Positions 55,608 to 63,865 of a stretch of DNA of 64,000 nt are shown piece after piece. Below the pieces are notes generated by a model, which did no database searches, had not been told where the DNA came from, and saw nothing but the letters and a program-made list of their open reading frames with translations. Within the stretch, counting starts at the first letter, position 1. Every line of letters starts with the position of its first letter. A program made the translations under genes and the position numbers. Source of the DNA: Sipunculus nudus (lineage: Eukaryota > Annelida > Sipuncula > Golfingiida > Sipunculidae); assembly GCA_026874595.1 (NCBI GenBank), contig CM049318.1:44622456-44686455 (forward strand), given 5' to 3'.

Positions 55608-56466
55608 ACCCACGCCCATTTCTTACAAGGAAGAATCCGTCCCCAGCTGGGGCTTGAAAGGAGCTCACCTGTGCTACATGAAAAAATGTACTTTGTACCC
55701 TGTATCCCAGTTGCAGTATGACAAACCTTATTTAGACAGAGGGTTTCTGAGACACAGGAAAGTTTTGGAAACAGAAAGCTGTTATTTCTGCCCAGCCCAC
55801 AAATCAATCTATGTGTGTGGGTTGGGGGACTGCCCGATGGTGGAGGCCCAAGATAACTCTGGCTATGTCTGCCTGCTGACAGGGAAAACAGTTGACGATG
55901 TGCATATGGAAAGGTTTGTGCCAGACCCGGAACCATTTAGCGGTTTCAACTATGAAGAAATTCACATCCCTAACGATGCTGAACTTTACACTTTGTTCAT
56001 CCAACCCCCCTCTAATCAAAATTATCAGGATATTGAAAGAATGCTCTTCAACCATTTGCTCAGGGTAAAGAACGTTAATGTCCGGTACATGATTTATTAC
56101 GCCATGTGCAAGCTGTTTGCTGAAGGGCATTCCTTCACCAAATTTGAACACGCCCACAAGACCAACATATACAGAGGGTTTCAAGCGGCTTGCTGGCAGA
56201 TTTACCGCCAAGTCAAACCTCCACCCAGGTACCTCCAGATCAGCGGTTACCGAAAACTTTACCACTTGACACGTCACTTTCGGTCCATCATGATCTCTCT
56301 GTGTGGAATGATGCATGGGAACCTGAAAAGGCGCATAGAGGAACAGAAGAAAACTCAGAGGGACAGAAGGCAGAGGGAAAAGGAAGAACTGGAATATTAC
56401 ATTTCCAGGTGCGAAGACATGAGTCATTACACAATTTCTGATCATGACCAGGTGTGTCATGACTGA
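55588..56466 (+). CDS. Cys-rich protein with C-terminal coiled coil, unknown
   Basis: Start chosen at the ATG cluster 55588-55602, overlapping the integrase end by ~20 bp in another frame; the longer upstream frame only reads integrase sequence. About 292 residues. A Cys/His cluster (CYFCPAH, VCGLGDC, YVCLLTGK) looks like a zinc ribbon reminiscent of some viral late transcription factors, but I cannot assign a family. The C-terminus is charged and helical (RRIEEQKKTQRDRRQREKEE). Tight coupling to integrase suggests co-expression. Intact. Confidence 0.6.
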   Translation: MMKIMIEPTPISYKEESVPSWGLKGAHLCYMKKCTLYPVSQLQYDKPYLDRGFLRHRKVLETESCYFCPAHKSIYVCGLGDCPMVEAQDNSGYVCLLTGKTVDDVHMERFVPDPEPFSGFNYEEIHIPNDAELYTLFIQPPSNQNYQDIERMLFNHLLRVKNVNVRYMIYYAMCKLFAEGHSFTKFEHAHKTNIYRGFQAACWQIYRQVKPPPRYLQISGYRKLYHLTRHFRSIMISLCGMMHGNLKRRIEEQKKTQRDRRQREKEELEYYISRCEDMSHYTISDHDQVCHD

Positions 56467-56653
56467 GTGAAACTGACCGATCAAAATGGCCAGGAAGCGC
56501 AGAGGATCAGGCCGACTCACACCAGCTCTGGTCTCGGCAGGTTGGGGGTAATCCCTTACGTCACTCCAATGTGACCCATTACTATAATTAGCCCCGATCA
56601 GACTGAGCTGTTATCACAAAGCTCACAACCGCAGCAGTGACAACAAACAAGCA
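56467..56653 (+). promoter_or_regulatory. Intergenic promoter region
   Basis: Contains a TGACCCATTACTATAATTAG stretch (about 56572-56591) that could act as a weak TATA element ~70 bp before the next start. Confidence 0.35.
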
Positions 56654-58054
56654 ATGGCCTCCAACGACTGTGCTGAAATTACCACTCAAACCGACGACTC
56701 ATCACAGTGTGAAACCAAACACAATAACGGGTTCACTCCGAGCTTTAACACTCCAACTACTACCATCAAGACGAACAAACGTACTGCATGCGACCTTCCG
56801 CAGTTCTCAAGACCAATTTATACCAGCAATCTGACTCAAGAGCTGCAGGAGCAAAAGCTCCAGAAAGAAGTGATGGGCCTGCTGAACGATGTAGACAAGT
56901 ACAAGAAACAGGCGGAGAACATGGCCCAACTCCAAAAGGAGAACGCCGACCTGTTGTACGATGTAGAGAAGTACAAGAAAAAAGCCGAGTCCAACCAGAA
57001 ATCCTACGACAGCCTCTCCGTGACGTACAGAGCTGTGAGGCTAGAGCAGCTGGAGATGAAGAGGCAGTTGGAGGACACCGAGGAAAAGGTGAGGATTATG
57101 CAACAAAGCCTCACCGATCTCGAGCCCTCCTTCCTGCAAAAGATCAACCCAAGCATCCCCCATCCCTACATGTGGCAGGCCTACAGAAGATACAAGTACG
57201 ACCCTTGTCACCTTTACCTCGGCATGAAGACAATATTGCAGTCGGCAGCAGAAAACACCCTGAACAAGCAACAGCAAGACCAAGTCCAGGACCTGTTTGT
57301 GTTTTACGGGGACAAAGTACCTCTCCCCCTGCACGCCTTCCAACTTGTGGGAGTGAAATACCTGGAGGTGGCTCTGGAAATGGCCAAAGACATGCACTCT
57401 ATGCACATCTGCAACTCACATCTGGAAGCCCTGTACTTCTTCCTAGCGGTGACCCTCAGCCACCTGTATATCCAGTTCATGAAAGAGAACGGAAGCAAGA
57501 ACAAAGTGGACTGGGACAAGCAAGTGGAGGTCATCCGGTCCAAGTGGGTGGACTTCCAAAAGTGGAACCCGATGCTGGAAGAGATCGCCCCGTTGGCCAT
57601 GTGCCAGAAGATTATCGACGATGACCAGTACACGCTGAAAGCCTTCGGCACCAACCTGATGCGGCACATGCGCTTTCCTGTGTGAGAGAAACTGCGTCCA
57701 GTAGAGTCAGAGTTCCAAAAGTTTATCGTTACTCTGGAGGACAAGGGCATCAACAACAACGCCCCTGTCTGCATGGAGTGTCTCTCAAAACAATTGGTCG
57801 GAATGGACCAAGTCTCAGAGAAGATTGTGAAGGAGGTGATGAAACCCATGCAGGAACACGCTGTGAGGGACTATATGAAAGCTTGCCATCAAGCCGGGGT
57901 ACTCAGAAAGAAACTGGACGGGGTCGACGAGGTGGACGGGGAACAGCAACCCACGAAGGAAAAACAACTCAAGTTGGAGGAAACGGTATTGGTGGTGGAG
58001 ATGGAGGTTCCCCCTCCCAGCCCACAAAAAAGGAGGGAAACAAGTCCGATTTGA
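56654..58054 (+). pseudogene. Coiled-coil protein, 466 codons, one premature TGA
   Basis: An ITTQTDDSSQ-type N-terminus is followed by long heptads from about residue 70 to 160 (ENMAQLQKENADLLYDVEKY, LEMKRQLEDTEEKVRIMQ). A globular region with conserved-looking Trp and Tyr follows (MWQAYRRYKYDPCHLYLGM) and then a helical C-terminus with PVCMECLSKQL. An in-frame TGA at 57683-57685 is the only break: the same frame continues open for 123 codons to 58054. Unless the stop is read through, the protein is truncated. Family unknown; a scaffold or fibre role is speculative. Confidence 0.6.
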
Positions 58055-58423
58055 TGACAGAGTGAGGGTACACGTGTTACCCTACGAACGCAGAGAGACT
58101 TTTCTATCCGTAATGGAAGTTCAGTTAAATATTAACCAACTTAAAAAGGAAAAGGGGTGTTTTACTGGAGGGGTATTATTTATCATATAATATATATTTT
58201 AATCACATCCACTCACTTTTATTCATTGTTCGCACGCTTGTACGCTGTGATTGATATATAAAATAAACCAACACTTGTATATAGCGTATTGACTTTGTTT
58301 TATTCCCGTAGTATTAAATGATGAATGATTTCATGGTGCACGGTGTGTGTGTGTGTTTGTTTGTGGGTTCACAAAAGTCCATCGGTCGTAATAAAGTCCA
58401 TTGGCACTGTTAATAAAAGTCCA
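58055..58423. terminator. Convergent 3' region with polyadenylation signals on both strands
   Basis: AATAAA at about 58261 on the plus strand follows the coiled-coil gene. The minus-strand equivalent (plus TTTTATT near 58296) serves the gene ending at 58424. No gene lies between. Confidence 0.5.
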
Positions 58424-59122
58424 TCATTTTATCTCGAAAGGTTCCACCTCCACTCTTGACTCTTTAGCCCTTGCGTTCATGCAGATCTTGTCACTTACAC
58501 TCAGCACATCCTCCATTTTGCGTTTGGTCCCAGTTCTGAAGGCCTCGTTCTGGTTCTCCACCAAAGCAGTAGAGGCAATCAGCTCGTATCTCAGACGTGT
58601 CAGCTCCTTTAAACTCAGCAACAGACGTTCGTTCAGATCACACCACTTGCCCGGGATGGGTTTGTGATCGCTGTCGTGCATCAAGATTTCTTGACGGATC
58701 TCCAAGTTATGACCGGAACCTTGGTATTCAGGAATCAGCGACACTTTGAGCCCCACGACTTCACTCCTGTAAACGTGGTACCCATCGCTCCACATTTTGT
58801 AACGAGGGTAGTTGAAATCACTGGTGTTCCAAATGTTCCAGAATGTGTCCAGTGCTTTTTTCAGCGAGTCAAACATGTTAAAGTCTACAGAGAAGATCAG
58901 TTCATGTTTAGGTCTTTCGAACTTCGGGACTGCCGTAGCGAAAAAGTCCAACCTCTGCTTGTCCAAGTTGACGTAGAAGAACTTGCGTGCGTAAAAGTTT
59001 CCAGGGTCAGCAATCTTCTCTTGGTCCGTTTTGTATACCGAAATGGGGAAGGCCAGGTCAGATGTCCCCAACTGGTTCATTTGAAACACAGACTCTGCAC
59101 TGCTGCAGCTTGCGGACGCCAT
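58424..59122 (-). CDS. Unknown Polinton protein, 232 aa
   Basis: Intact. The frame opens at 59158, but a minus-strand TATAAATA at about 59186-59193 would place transcription start near 59158, so the ATG at 59122 (MASASCSSAESVFQMNQLG) is preferred. It is rich in aromatic and beta-prone segments (ARKFFYVNLDKQRLDFFATA, ELIFSVDFNMFDSLKKALD) with a helical C-terminus and a KRK motif. A small jelly-roll (penton-like) fold is possible but no motif supports it. Shares a divergent promoter with the next gene. Confidence 0.55.
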   Translation of the reverse strand: MASASCSSAESVFQMNQLGTSDLAFPISVYKTDQEKIADPGNFYARKFFYVNLDKQRLDFFATAVPKFERPKHELIFSVDFNMFDSLKKALDTFWNIWNTSDFNYPRYKMWSDGYHVYRSEVVGLKVSLIPEYQGSGHNLEIRQEILMHDSDHKPIPGKWCDLNERLLLSLKELTRLRYELIASTALVENQNEAFRTGTKRKMEDVLSVSDKICMNARAKESRVEVEPFEIK

Positions 59123-59184
59123 TCTTGTTCGTTGTGAATGCTTTTCGGGAAGTGGCAAGTCCTCAAGTCCGGTCCCAGCGAGAA

Positions 59185-59196
59185 CTATTTATAACA
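59185..59196. promoter_or_regulatory. Shared divergent promoter core (TATAAATA)
   Basis: The minus strand reads TATAAATAG and the plus strand TATTTATAAC. Starts lie 64 bp to the left (59122, minus) and about 40 bp to the right (59232, plus). Confidence 0.5.
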
Positions 59197-59231
59197 CCAA
59201 CCTGACCCATTTCAGCTCACAATCTCACAAC

Positions 59232-59783
59232 ATGTCTCACCTGTTTGACGACCTTGCGAATTTTAAAAAGTTGCTGTTGAAAAGACAGAGGTACGGGAAG
59301 AAGTTGGACTTTAACCTGCAGTGTTTAGAGCCTACTATCAAACTTTGCCGACCCTGGACCAAAGATGAGTCTGTTCTTAACCTCCATTATACCTCCAACA
59401 CGCTTTGGTTCCACCTTGACGACGACGAGTCCAGGACTTGCATCGCCAACTTGGTCCAAGGATTCCAGCTCATCCGTTACGTCCCTTACCAGAAACCGAT
59501 CATTATCGATGTCACCCAGCTTGGTGACAACTACGAGCTCTTCCTCCAAACCATTGACAACTTCCCGCGCAACCGAGACGTCAAGTGGCACCACGCCCTC
59601 CATTTCAACGTGTACCCCAACGCCATCCACTTCTTCATCCCAGGCAGGGAAAAGAGGGATAGGATCGTCCTTTCTGAGAATGAGTTGGCTGTCTCACTAT
59701 TGTGGATGTTTTGCTGGCGAAACGAAATGATCCCTGATGCAGACTGGAGAGAAATACGTGAAATCTCAAGGGAAGTGTGGTGA
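59232..59783 (+). CDS. Unknown Polinton protein, 183 aa
   Basis: Intact. It starts MSHLFDDLANFKKLLLKRQR, then a mixed alpha/beta region (LHYTSNTLWFHLDDDESRTC, PYQKPIIIDVTQLGDNYELF) and ends with LLWMFCWRNEM. No Cys/His cluster, membrane helix or signal peptide. No family was recognised. It faces the 58424-59122 gene across a compact promoter, suggesting coordinated expression. Confidence 0.55.
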   Translation: MSHLFDDLANFKKLLLKRQRYGKKLDFNLQCLEPTIKLCRPWTKDESVLNLHYTSNTLWFHLDDDESRTCIANLVQGFQLIRYVPYQKPIIIDVTQLGDNYELFLQTIDNFPRNRDVKWHHALHFNVYPNAIHFFIPGREKRDRIVLSENELAVSLLWMFCWRNEMIPDADWREIREISREVW

Positions 59784-59838
59784 TAGAACAAAATCAGTGT
59801 TAAATTGACTGTTCAGTGGACTCTAAACATACAAAACT

Positions 59839-60254
59839 ATGGCGCACCGTATAGCACTTACTTCCCTGTCAAGGGCTGTACAACCCGGCACATCACCCAT
59901 AGTTTTCAAACCCGCAGACCGAGAGAAGGGTACCAGAGCTCGGAAAAAGGTCATCCAAAAATATTCAAAGCCGCAAGATAGTTTAAACCTGTGCTTTACC
60001 ATGTCAACGCTTGGATGGATACCCCAGTGACTTACCAACCCTGAGAAAGTGAAAGAGAGAACTTGAGGAACACTAACCTTCTGACGTACCCTGGCACAAG
60101 GAAAAAGAGGAAAAAGAAACAAACCCGTAGCAGTAGTGGCGGTATTACGAAGAAAAGAACTGCTAAGAAATCAAAGACTTGTAAAAAATACAAGAAGAAA
60201 AGGGTGTGGGTCAAGGGCTATCACCGAACGGTGAAGGTCTGTGTCTCCAAGTGA
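59839..60254 (+). pseudogene. Highly basic core-like protein, frameshifted
   Basis: The first frame (59839-60030) has MAHRIALTSLSRAVQPG and ends early. The neighbouring frame contains HVNAWMDTP and, after a stop near 60050, runs into 60063-60254, which is extremely Lys/Arg-rich (PGTRKKRKKKQTRSSSGG, KKYKKKRVWVKGYHRTV). Charge and size resemble DNA-condensing core proteins of adenovirus-type virions. An AATAAA lies at about 60300. Its 3' half overlaps, antisense, the open tail of the protease frame. Confidence 0.5.
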
Positions 60255-60887
60255 AACCAACCTTTTATCTATCCATTCATACCTGACAATGAACATATAA
60301 TAAAACAAAGTATGTAGCCCATGAACAGTCTTTATTCTTTTTCTCATATCAAAATCTTTGAGTATGTGGTACATACGAGTTGCGTAAAAGTTGTTGAAGT
60401 CGTATTCCTGGTCCAGATAGACCTTGTGTAAAAAAAGTGCATGCATACAACTCTCCGGAGACATGTTCCGGATGATGATGTATGTGACGCAGTGTTGTCC
60501 GCAAGTCCCTCGGTCCGGGTCCGAAATATCCTGTATTAGCATTTCGTTCCACTCCCAGTTTTCCCCGCACACCTTCTTCATAAACGTCTTGACTTTCTCT
60601 CGCATGGGTGGCAGGCCGTAGGGGTCGAAAAATTCACATTTGTAGTCCCGTTTCATGGTCAGGGCCTGCCAGTGCTCCCCCTTTTCACTTGTGTTCAACA
60701 CAAAGTAGATGGGTGGTACGTCAGACTTGGCAAACACTTCGCTGGGGCTAGGTAGTTCCTCCACTGTTATGGTACCCATGAAATGTTTCGGGCTAATCAA
60801 TTTGTCCAGCACCACTTCAATCTGTTGGTTGGACAGGGCTTCGGCTGGAAACCCGTCCTTATCAACCATCCCAACTGGTCCTGACAT
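60171..60887 (-). CDS. Adenain-type cysteine protease (virion maturation)
   Basis: Catalytic residues are visible in order. Counted from the upstream in-frame codon at 60902 they are H77 (GEHWQAL), D93 (FFDPYGLPP), Q124 (LIQDIS) and C138 (TCGQHCVTY), the adenovirus-protease/Ulp1-like fold. Start taken at the ATG at 60887 (MSGPVGMVD), which overlaps the capsid gene end by 26 bp, as is common in compact elements. The open frame runs to 60171, but homology ends near MYHILKDFDMRKRIK (about 60325). A shifted stop and AATAAA follow, so the true end is probably there. It would cleave capsid and core precursors. Confidence 0.88.
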   Translation of the reverse strand: MSGPVGMVDKDGFPAEALSNQQIEVVLDKLISPKHFMGTITVEELPSPSEVFAKSDVPPIYFVLNTSEKGEHWQALTMKRDYKCEFFDPYGLPPMREKVKTFMKKVCGENWEWNEMLIQDISDPDRGTCGQHCVTYIIIRNMSPESCMHALFLHKVYLDQEYDFNNFYATRMYHILKDFDMRKRIKTVHGLHTLFYYMFIVRYEWIDKRLVSLGDTDLHRSVIALDPHPFLLVFFTSL

Positions 60888-62270
60888 TCTTCTTAGCGTC
60901 AATGATCAGTTTCTCCTCGTACTCTGCCAGCACAATAAGCTTGGTGGCTTCTGGTACTTGCTTTTTAAAGTTTATGTTCATGGAAATTGTGCCGTACTGC
61001 TTCAAGTGATGAGCCGACTCGTCCACCTCCGTGGTGTCGCCTTGTAAGTAAAACCCAAACAGAGTGAACCCGTCCCGATACATATCATAGTCAACAATGG
61101 GCTGGAGATTTTTGCGATAAAACCCTTGGGTGTCCAGGAACATGCGGTAGGCGTCATGTACTTCCCGTTTTCAAAGTCACATTTGAGGGGGTAGGTGGAA
61201 AAGGGGACACCGTTCTTGAACATCTGAATGTATTCAACATTTAAGTTTTTAAAGTGGAATGGATATTTCTTATAATTTCCATTGAAAGCCAAGTTATCCA
61301 CCATGCCCACAAAGATACGGGTGGGGAGTGATGAGGGAGGAAAGATGTGACTGATGGTCATTGAGGTGATATTATTTTCAATTTCTGTCGTGAACACACG
61401 GCACTTGGAGACAGGCATGATCATGTCCTGCTGGCTGTGAGCGACCTTCAAGTTGGTAAACACCTGTGGCTGAAGCTTTACGTAGGGCACCTTCAGTTTG
61501 ATGTTCTTGATACTCACCAAAGCTTTCTCGTTATCATCCATCACAATGAAGTTGTTTTCATTTCTTTAAAATGTGAGATGCATGTTCACACCGAAAGGCA
61601 AAAACTTGTTCTGGTTGAAGGGTGGAACCAAAGGGATGTCCATCAATACGAGACCACGGTACGTTGTACCAGCCTCACCTCCAAACCAAAGTTCTTGTCT
61701 GTCAGACTGTGGGTTGGAGTCCTGAGGCATGGTTTTAATTGTATCACCAGAGCTTGATTTCTCTAATGCTTTGTGACGTTTAAGGTCAATCAACTCCATC
61801 TGAGTTCCGTCCTGCTCCGTCACCCAACCCCAAGTTATGCCCTGTGTATCCACAGCAGGCTTAGCCCATGTCAACATCTTGAGGTATGCATTGTAAGCAT
61901 AGTTTCCGTCACTGTCCGTCACCGTTTTGGTGTTCATGGTGACAGTGACATTGCGCCACAGAGAGTGGAAGATATTGTTGATGACTGAAGTTTTTACAGT
62001 ATTGTGATCAATTGGGGTAGTGTTTTCCTTAAACAGTTCCAATTCCACCTCCAACAAGATGTTTTGCACATCAATGTAATGGTTGCGTGTTTCGTTGGGG
62101 ACGGTAAAGTTGATAAAGTTCTTGTACACGCTGGTGGCGGGTTGGAATTCAACCGTGTGGCTAGACAACACCTGCACTTGCAGTTCTTCATCGGTCAGCA
62201 TCAGCTCCTCGTTTTGCACGGAAGGGGCCGCCGGAAGGCCGTTGCCAATGACTTGGTCACGAGGAGCCAT
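60862..62270 (-). pseudogene. Major capsid protein (double jelly roll), broken
   Basis: About 469 codons. The N-terminal strands (FQPATSVYKNFINFTV, HYIDVQNILLEVELEL) and HSLWRNVTVTMN match the Polinton/adintovirus hexon layout. The C-terminal part (AYRMFLDTQGF, DMYRDGFTLFGFYL, KLIVLAEYEEKLIIDAKKNV) is also typical. Breaks are an in-frame TAA at 61566-61568 and a frameshift near 61165. It would form the capsomers. It is flanked by the minor protein upstream and the protease downstream. A TATA-like TATGTATAAG lies about 40 bp before the start. Confidence 0.85.
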
Positions 62271-62325
62271 AAGGCTGCTATGTCAGTGGTAACAAGCTGG
62301 AACATCTTATACATAAATTGTGTTT

Positions 62326-63000
62326 TCAGTCGAAAATGGTGAAGCCCCTGCCCTTCCTTCTCCTTTTGTTTGGAGGCTTCTTCTTTTTAGCTTTGCTCAC
62401 GAATATTTTAGCTTTCTTTGAAGCCGGAGGTGCGTTTTCCACCGCAGCATGAGAGGGTGTTTTTCGTTTTGGGGCTGCTGAGCCTCCGGCCATTTGGTTG
62501 GTGAACTGCTTCACCATCTCTGCCGCTAAATTACGAGTGTTTTCATCCAACCCAGCTTTAGCGACGCTGTTAGAATTTTCTAAAGTGTATTTGGTCTGAG
62601 TGGGGTTAATAACAGCAAGGTTGGTTTTAGCAGCTATTTTCTCTGCGACCTTTTCCCCGATTTTCTTTACTCCAGCTTGCCCCAACCCCTTAGCGGCATT
62701 GATGATGTTCCCTTTGTTCTTCCTCAAGACTTTAAGCCCAGTATTAACTATCTTCTTTCCAATACCTCCCAACACACCCTAAGGGATACCCATCCCTCTT
62801 GTGCTATAGGAGTTGTCTGGGTGCCCAAGTCTGAACAACCCAGTCCCGCGTTGGTAGCGGACTGCTTTGTAAAAACCGCTGCCTTTCTGGTAGCGAGCTC
62901 CTTTATAAAACCTGCTGCCTCTCTGCTATCTCCTCCCTTTGTATATTCCGCTGCCCACAAGCAAAGACTTTTCATAGTTAGGTAAACTAGGTTGAGCCAT
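62326..63000 (-). pseudogene. Gly/Tyr-repeat minor virion protein with protease site, two stops
   Basis: The start ATG at 63000 (MAQPSLPNYEKSL) leads into repeats such as YQKGSGFYK and YQRGTGLFRLG, then GVLGGIGKKIVNTGLKVL, a helix (AAKGLGQAGVKKIGEKVAEK), and a basic tail (KKAKIFVSKAKKKKPPNKRR). MAGG-S near the middle (about 62480) fits the adenain cleavage consensus. In-frame TAG codons at 62926-62928 and 62779-62781 break it. The layout resembles a Polinton minor capsid protein with an amphipathic segment; the family is inferred. Confidence 0.65.
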
Positions 63001-63228
63001 GCGTTTTGTGACCAACGTTTGCCACCCTGGGTCGTAACCTGGCACTGTCATTCTTTGCTCAAACACACGTTCATACACAGAAACTCAAAGACATTTTCAA
63101 CTTAATTTGTGTTTTATACATTTATTACACATAGATATGTAAAAGTTATGGCGCCTGACTGCCTTCAATTTTTTCATCGGTTACTGTAGGCATGAACAAA
63201 TGCAGCTGGGGCGTACAGTTGCGGCGTT
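63001..63228 (-). promoter_or_regulatory. Promoter/3'-end region between minus-strand genes
   Basis: The minus strand has TATAAAAC at about 63109-63116, some 110 bp before the minor-protein start, and AATAAA just upstream (about 63118-63124) that could end the preceding gene. Confidence 0.45.
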
Positions 63229-63777
63229 TCACGTTGGTAGGGGCGGGGGCCTTCTTCTGTCTTTTGTTAACCGGAGCGTTCCTACCAGGTTCCTGTCTCC
63301 TTTTCTTGCTAGGTTCGCTGTCTTCAGAGTCAGACCCTTCTGTGGAACTCTCATTGCTGCTAATACCCGTTTCACAGTGTCTCGGCGGATGTAAAATTCG
63401 TTAGGTTTTTTTAACCAAGTGGACGCATTCAGCACACTGGATGTTGTAATGGCAGGCCTCCTTGAACAGCTGCAGTAGCTGTTTCCTGACTTTGATCACG
63501 TCGCGCAGGTACTGCTCCTCTCGGTTCTGGAGCCCGCTAGCCAAGATCTGGTCCACCACCCAATTCAAGGGGTCGGTGGTTTGGGTGTTTTAGCTTCACT
63601 CAGTTTCTCGCAAAGTTCTTTCAACAACAACTGAGAAAACTTGGAGGCCACCAACCGGTCTTCAATTTTCTTGACCAGGTTGGTCACCATGTTCTCCAGC
63701 TGGTTGGCTTCGCTCTTGCTGAGCAGCAGGGTGTCGTTGATCTGTTCCATCTCCATAGTTGGTTGTTGGTTGCACAC
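63229..63777 (-). pseudogene. Helical Polinton protein, two frameshifts
   Basis: Starts at 63777 (MCNQQPTMEMEQIND) or 63756 (MEMEQIND). Helical with heptads (SEANQLENMVTNLVKKIEDR). A shift near 63575 leads to LNWVVDQILASGLQNREEQY and a Cys pair (NIQCAECVHLVKK). A second shift in the A-run near 63408 leads to the tail (NEFYIRRDTVKRVLAAM, ending RRRPPPLPT). Family unknown. It precedes the capsid genes on the same strand. Confidence 0.5.
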
Positions 63778-63865
63778 TGTCCGACGTCAAACGGGTGAAT
63801 GATAAGCTCCCGCTCAGCCAACAGCTTTATAGCTGTCCAGCAGTGTCGCGGGGCATGCTGGGAGG

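Noticed and set aside
56788-57624. 278-residue plus-strand frame rich in Arg and Pro
   Set aside because: It is a shadow of the coiled-coil gene at 56654-58054 in another frame. Antisense frames around 57.0-57.9 kb are also shadows.
62773-62775. GTG start giving a protein that begins M-L-G-G, with a second adenain site
   Set aside because: The codon is GTG and the frame continues upstream to ATG 63000 through two TAG codons. The residue is Val, so the MxGG consensus is not met.
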